Origin: Candidatus Thorarchaeota archaeon
GTDB lineage: Archaea; Asgardarchaeota; Thorarchaeia; Thorarchaeales; Thorarchaeaceae
Reading direction: 5' to 3'
Assembly (NCBI GenBank): GCA_018335335.1
Contig: JAGXKG010000001.1
Location: 379,600 to 443,599, forward strand
DNA: 64,000 bases
Both the position numbers and the translations under genes were made by a program. Position 1 is the first letter of the stretch; the number at the start of each line of letters is the position of its first letter. The notes beneath the pieces were generated by a model. The model made no database searches. It was not told where the DNA came from and worked only from the letters and a program-made list of their open reading frames with translations. This document shows positions 59,725 through 64,000 of the stretch, piece after piece.

Positions 59725-60344
59725 GTATCTCTCCCCGCTCCGACAAGCATCAATAGCAATACAGCAAAACCTAGGAATTGAAGGACTTGCCCTACTAGAT
59801 ACCCCCGAATTGCATTGGCAGCGATAATCGAAGTGATGTGACTTGTCAGGATAAGTACGAAGGCTGCAAAAACATAGAACGCATATCTGTTTCTATTTGA
59901 TAGATAGTTCATGAGTGATTGTAGTACCACAACTATCAAGACAAGTATTGCAACCATCTCAAGGCTGGGGTCAAGCAGGAATGGCAAGGCGAGCAGTATC
60001 ACAACCGAGGGGGTTTTCTCAGAACGAGTATGCCGAGTAGAAATGGCAAAGATGAGGTATGCCATTATTCTCATCATGCCATATGCAATTGTTACCACAC
60101 TAATGAGGGTATTAGAACCTGCTCCCCCTTCATTTTGAAGCACAAAGAAATACAGTGTTCCAACGACTCGTCCCAGCATTCCAGCAGATAATATGAGAAA
60201 ACCAGTTGATAAGTCCGCCAACCGTTTCTGCTCTGTGATTCCATATGCTTTGTTAGCGTAATGAGATACAGCTAAAGCAATGATTCCGCTGATTGTCTCC
60301 AAGAGGAGATCCAATCTAATTAGTTGAACAATTGGTTGCTGCAT
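59721..60344 (-). CDS. Polytopic membrane protein paired with a winged helix
   Basis: A 207-aa protein with about six or seven predicted helices and few charged loops; no recognised family. Its stop overlaps the start of the winged-helix gene. The arrangement, a membrane protein followed by a small DNA-binding partner, resembles archaeal membrane-sensor/regulator pairs, but no sensing domain is visible. Confidence 0.72.
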   Translation of the reverse strand: MQQPIVQLIRLDLLLETISGIIALAVSHYANKAYGITEQKRLADLSTGFLILSAGMLGRVVGTLYFFVLQNEGGAGSNTLISVVTIAYGMMRIMAYLIFAISTRHTRSEKTPSVVILLALPFLLDPSLEMVAILVLIVVVLQSLMNYLSNRNRYAFYVFAAFVLILTSHITSIIAANAIRGYLVGQVLQFLGFAVLLLMLVGAGRDT

Positions 60345-60523
60345 TATGGAACAGTCCTTGGCGTGTCTGGAATGCTACTCTACTGCTTAACTGGTTGCAT
60401 ACTTCCTTTTGTACTCTACTCTGATATATTGGTATGACCTGCAAAATGTTACTGGATGATTCATACATATTATAGATTCATTGACCCTTTAAAATCAAAA
60501 GCAGAAGAACCCCGTGAACTACA

Positions 60524-61069
60524 ATGAAGCGCCCCACGAAAGCAGCCGTTGTGTTCGTGCTTGTTATCGTAGCAAGCGGCCTACTTGCGGGTCATATTCT
60601 ATCAGTCGATGCAACTGCTGAATTCATGTCTGCTAGTACATCATCTCGTAACATAGATGTTGGCCAGAGTTTTGTTCTATTATCACGAGGCGGAGCACAA
60701 GCTGATTCCAATAGTGGCAAGATACATGCCCTGACCAAGCTAGAACTGTACTTCAAAATCGCTGGGAAGGAGAATCGACGATTACAATTGACCGCCTCCT
60801 CGGGACACCTAATCTTGAATGAAACTCGCTTTGCTGTTGAAGAAGGCAGAGGAGTTTTCTGCAGACCCAGTCAAGGAAGATTCAACGGGACAACGGTTGT
60901 GGGATTTCGTCTCAATGTAACAGATTCAGAAGGAAAGGCCTGGACTGTTGCTTTTCTTGGGAACGTTGCGTCAGCAGCTCGAGTGAAGGCTCTTCGCATG
61001 ATTGGAAAGATTCGCGTAGGCGGGTTGGAATACAGATGGCGGCACATTGGACGTGTCCGCAGAGCCTAA
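60524..61069 (+). CDS. Secreted protein of unknown function
   Basis: A 181-aa protein with an N-terminal signal or anchor helix (AAVVFVLVIVASGLLAGHIL) and a beta-rich domain containing possible N-glycosylation sites (NET, NGT, NVT). No cysteines besides one at CRPSQ. C-terminal tail is basic (RHIGRVRRA). I do not recognise a family. AT-rich sequence with TATA-like elements lies upstream (60440-60500). Confidence 0.65.
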   Translation: MKRPTKAAVVFVLVIVASGLLAGHILSVDATAEFMSASTSSRNIDVGQSFVLLSRGGAQADSNSGKIHALTKLELYFKIAGKENRRLQLTASSGHLILNETRFAVEEGRGVFCRPSQGRFNGTTVVGFRLNVTDSEGKAWTVAFLGNVASAARVKALRMIGKIRVGGLEYRWRHIGRVRRA

Positions 61070-61155
61070 TGAAGGTGGAAGAAATTAACGGCTACGGGTG
61101 ATTGTATTTTTCACTCCGCCATCGAAGAAGGAGCTCAGGCTCGCTTTCCCGTCTT

Positions 61156-63759
61156 TTATTCTCGCTGTCCTTCAACCATCTCTTCTAGTTTTGAAAGTCG
61201 ATCCTTCAAATCCCTATTTGCTTTCTCAAGTTCCTCAATGCTCTTTTCCATCGAGTCGATTTTCTCAGGTTCTTTCTCTTTTCTCAGTGCTCTGATTGCT
61301 TCGCGGGAGTACCTGATTTCTCTTGCCATGACTGCCCGCTCCGCGATGTTGCGTAGAACCGGAATGAGTGAAGCATCACCGTAATCTTTGACAGCAAGAA
61401 GTGTCATGACCTTTACTCGGTATGATTCATCATCAAGGAGCTTCTCCAATTCTGATTTGATTTCAGGCCGTTTCTTCTTGTATCGCTTACCGAGCTTTGC
61501 AAGGACCTTTGGCACGGTTCTGCGTAACTCGTCTGGCGTACCTACTTCCAAGTATGGCATGATGATATCGATTGCCTTTTCCTTCTCTGTTTCCCCAAGT
61601 CCCTGGATGTATCCCTGTTTGATGATGTGGTGCCAGCTCTCCGGTGCTTCTTCCAAACCTTCTACAAGTGTATCAAATGCTTCTTCATGTTTTGTCTTGC
61701 CAATGGAATTGGCTGCAGCAGAAACAACGAAGTAGCTCTCCTCGTCTTGTGATAGCTCCTCAAGGGCTTCAAACGCACGGTCATTTTGATAGAATTCACC
61801 AAGCGCTTTAGCAACTCCAGTTCGAGCTTTGCTATGTTCTAGGTGCGTGGCCCGTAGCAACTGGTCAAGAGAACTCTCGTTCTTGATGGATCCCAATACT
61901 TCTGCGATCTCCACTTGAGTTCCCCAGAACTCCTCGTTGAGCAATGCTTTGCCAAGTGCTCGTATTGCCTTAGGAGAGGCTTTCTCACCCAACGCCTGTG
62001 CTGCCTTGATTTTCTGCACAACATTGGTACCATGCTTGAGCTGCTCTATCCACATTGGTTCTGGCTTCTCGATGGTCCAGTCCATGAGGGTTGCATAATC
62101 TGGATCAATGATTATTTGCTTAGGCTTGAGATTGACTGGATAGTAAAAGGAGTGTACACGCTCATCGATCTCCATCTCGTATCTTGTGCGCTTTCCTTCG
62201 TTATCGACGAATTCCACTGTCAGGGGGAACTTGAACACTTCAGGTGTCATTTCATGTTCCTGCGTCTGTTCAATCCGCACCTTGGCATGTTTGAGATTCT
62301 CATCATATGAACATTTGATTTTGCATTCTGGATAGCCGGCTTTGTAGAGCCATTGTTCAAAGAACCAGCCGTAATCCTCACCAGTCATTTCGGTAAACAG
62401 AGCTTCAAGATCGTGTGTATATACCGACTCGTATGCATATCGAGTCATCCATTCACCCAGAATATGCCACCAGTTCTTTTCGCCAACTAGATGCTTGAGC
62501 ATATAGTATCGCCAAGCCCCACCTGGGTATAGGTGGCGATCAAAAACATCCATTCCACGTTCCCACTCATTTTGAACTAATGGCCTGCGATACTTCTTCT
62601 TATCTTCCTTGAAATACGCTTTCTGCTTCCCATATTGGTCGTAGTAGTACTCTTCATCACCCTTGTCATGACGCTTCCATTCATTCTGCATTTGTGTGGC
62701 CCACCCCTCATTGAGCCAACCATGACTCCAGGTTCGACAGGTCACTAGGTCCCCACCCCAGCTATGTGCCAACTCATGGGAAACAAGGCCATCCGAATCG
62801 AAATCCTTGTGTGCTTTTTCATCATGAAGTGTTGCGTCAGTTTGAATTGTTGCACTGACGTTTTCCATTCCCCCAGCTACAAACTCTGCTGCTGTTACCT
62901 GCGCATATTTGTCCCATGGAAATGGAACACCAAGCTTGTTCTCGAAGAACGTGACCATGTCAGGAGTTTTCTCAAAAGAACGATAAACAGTATCCTTGTC
63001 CCACTTCGGATGAGTGTAGTAACTGACTTCGAGACCGTCTACCTCTTCTTTGAACACTTGAGCTTTGCTTACCCATATCATCATAAGATATGCCGGAATC
63101 GGTTTTTCTTGGTACCAGTGGAAGCTTTCGGTTCCGTCATCATTTTCCTTTCGCTCCTTGAGCATACCATTACTCATGGCGAAGTACCCTTTTGGAACCG
63201 TCAGGAACGTCTCAGTTGTAAACTTGTGAGAAGGATTGTCGTAAACTGGTACGATGAATCTTGCATAATCGTCCTGAAGCTGGGTCCACGCGCTCTTCTT
63301 GCTGTCAGGGAATTCGGGACGAGGGCTTGTAAAGAAGAGCCCGGCCCGCGGCTTGTCAATAGCATAGACAAAGGTAATTTCCTCTTTGTCACCTTCTTCA
63401 AGGGGGTCCTTTAGATATACGATCATTCCCTCATCATCAGGATTCAGCTCCCACTCCAACTCTTCATCACTGGAATCTCGAATGGTGGTTATTTCAAGCT
63501 CAGCCGCATGAAGGCGAAGGGTGTCCAATCCGTCCACAATTGATTCTATGCTGAGTTTCGACATAGCATCAACATACTGTTTGTCCAGATCAACTCGCCA
63601 ATCCATCGTCAACTGCTCTATTTCATAATGGCGGGGCGGTGCCCACTGCGGCCGCGCAGTTGGAAATGTGAAATCTTCGCGGTCGTCCAGTAGTGCTTGT
63701 TCGGCTTCCCTGATACTGCCTCGCATGAGCAGTTTCAGATATTCATGAAAATCAGTCAT
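61156..63759 (-). CDS. M1 family metallo-aminopeptidase with HEAT repeats
   Basis: An 867-aa enzyme. The exopeptidase motif is GGMENVSA, the zinc site HELAHSWGGDLVT with the third ligand in WLNEGWA, and the N-terminal beta domain spans about 1-200. After the catalytic part (about 200-580), residues about 585-820 form HEAT/PBS-lyase-like helical repeats (VQKIKAAQALGEKASPKAI, SLDQLLRATHLEHSKA), and the C-terminus is a coiled coil (RDLKDRLSKLEEMVEGQRE). No signal peptide, so probably cytoplasmic. Cleaves N-terminal residues from peptides; the coiled coil suggests oligomers. Confidence 0.94.
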   Translation of the reverse strand: MTDFHEYLKLLMRGSIREAEQALLDDREDFTFPTARPQWAPPRHYEIEQLTMDWRVDLDKQYVDAMSKLSIESIVDGLDTLRLHAAELEITTIRDSSDEELEWELNPDDEGMIVYLKDPLEEGDKEEITFVYAIDKPRAGLFFTSPRPEFPDSKKSAWTQLQDDYARFIVPVYDNPSHKFTTETFLTVPKGYFAMSNGMLKERKENDDGTESFHWYQEKPIPAYLMMIWVSKAQVFKEEVDGLEVSYYTHPKWDKDTVYRSFEKTPDMVTFFENKLGVPFPWDKYAQVTAAEFVAGGMENVSATIQTDATLHDEKAHKDFDSDGLVSHELAHSWGGDLVTCRTWSHGWLNEGWATQMQNEWKRHDKGDEEYYYDQYGKQKAYFKEDKKKYRRPLVQNEWERGMDVFDRHLYPGGAWRYYMLKHLVGEKNWWHILGEWMTRYAYESVYTHDLEALFTEMTGEDYGWFFEQWLYKAGYPECKIKCSYDENLKHAKVRIEQTQEHEMTPEVFKFPLTVEFVDNEGKRTRYEMEIDERVHSFYYPVNLKPKQIIIDPDYATLMDWTIEKPEPMWIEQLKHGTNVVQKIKAAQALGEKASPKAIRALGKALLNEEFWGTQVEIAEVLGSIKNESSLDQLLRATHLEHSKARTGVAKALGEFYQNDRAFEALEELSQDEESYFVVSAAANSIGKTKHEEAFDTLVEGLEEAPESWHHIIKQGYIQGLGETEKEKAIDIIMPYLEVGTPDELRRTVPKVLAKLGKRYKKKRPEIKSELEKLLDDESYRVKVMTLLAVKDYGDASLIPVLRNIAERAVMAREIRYSREAIRALRKEKEPEKIDSMEKSIEELEKANRDLKDRLSKLEEMVEGQRE

Positions 63760-63891
63760 CTCAGAATCCTCGGCTTCTCCACTACTTGGAGTCTATGGCT
63801 TTGTTTGACGCAGAGCACAATGTAAACATTTGCTATTGCGCTAGCATATTCATGGTACATCAATCCTAGCACCATTTCACTCCAAGCTCAC

Positions 63892-64000
63892 TCAATTTGA
63901 CGGAACGTCTTGTGTTTCCGCGCGTCTAGGTTTGTAAGTATGCGAGATTTTATATTCGCTTCTCAAGTACTTAATCACGTTGTCCCGAAGCTCGGGCCGT
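63892..64000 (-). CDS. 3' end of a gene truncated by the window edge
   Basis: A minus-strand frame open from the window edge ends at TGA (63892-63894) after 35 codons: RPELRDNVIKYLRSEYKI and on to AETQDVPSN. Composition looks like coding sequence. I do not recognise the fragment. Its start lies outside the window. Confidence 0.45.
   Translation of the reverse strand, partial: RPELRDNVIKYLRSEYKISHTYKPRRAETQDVPSN

Noticed and set aside
62764-63414. 216-codon plus-strand frame opposite the M1 aminopeptidase
   Set aside because: Antisense shadow of a gene with intact catalytic motifs; composition is not protein-like.
1-64000. CRISPR arrays, insertion sequences, integrases or prophage genes
   Set aside because: I looked for regularly spaced direct repeats and for transposase or integrase motifs on both strands and found none.

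Overview
The window is archaeal chromosome. It carries C/D and H/ACA RNP proteins (Nop5, fibrillarin, Gar1), SRP19, archaeal Elp3, archease, Trm1, eS30, a TFE-beta/RPC34-like factor, an archaeal Sm-like protein, tRNA genes with introns, and methenyl-tetrahydromethanopterin cyclohydrolase. The gene mix (C1/acetyl-CoA metabolism, an RPC34-like factor, moderate GC, Shine-Dalgarno use) suggests an Asgard archaeon of Thorarchaeia type. That placement is inference: no diagnostic eukaryotic-signature gene such as actin or ESCRT is present here.

Layout. 1-4.9 kb: partial tRNA-Trp, RNase HII, an HTH regulator, and a minus-strand RNP operon (frameshifted small membrane protein, 36-aa ORF, nop5, fibrillarin, UPF0216). 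5-9 kb: pyrDK, the short eS30 gene, elp3, and tRNA-Ser with a T-loop intron. 9-15 kb: archease, SPOUT methyltransferase, the uL3-uL4-uL23-uL2 operon ending in a terminator, then an RHH regulator overlapping ftsZ. 15-20 kb: Sm-like protein, 2-oxoacid oxidoreductase beta and gamma subunits, a ubiquitin-like sulfur carrier, an MFS protein, mch. 20-24 kb: tRNA-Thr, small membrane genes, a GH31 glucosidase, tRNA-Pro with a D-loop intron. 24-32 kb: regulator, pyrB, dCMP deaminase, SRP19, Gar1, TFE-beta-like, RlmE, Trm1, H+-pyrophosphatase. 32-40 kb: TIM-barrel protein, doubly interrupted tRNA-Ile, thioredoxin, and an acetate block (CoA-transferase/GNAT fusion, SatP transporter, acetyl-CoA synthetase), then an Old Yellow Enzyme. 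40-49 kb: hydrolase-membrane fusion, methyltransferase, MFS, two V4R proteins, HDAC-family deacetylase, URO-D-family protein, PolX. 49-64 kb: a tandem of three micro-ORFs behind an operator-like palindrome, GNAT, tRNA-Leu with a variable-arm insert, UMP kinase, aldo-keto reductase, valS, two OsmC proteins, a luciferase-like oxidoreductase, tRNA-Ala, a winged-helix/membrane pair, and an M1-HEAT aminopeptidase.

Functional links. pyrD, pyrK, pyrB, UMP kinase and dCMP deaminase cover parts of pyrimidine synthesis. SatP, acetyl-CoA synthetase and the CoA-transferase control acetate/acetyl-CoA exchange; the GNAT domain and the nearby deacetylase could regulate the synthetase by lysine acetylation (inference).

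The most notable signals are the dense, partly non-canonical interruption of tRNA genes (six of seven, with two T-loop inserts that look like copies of one intron) and the compact micro-ORF transcription unit near 49.2-49.5 kb.
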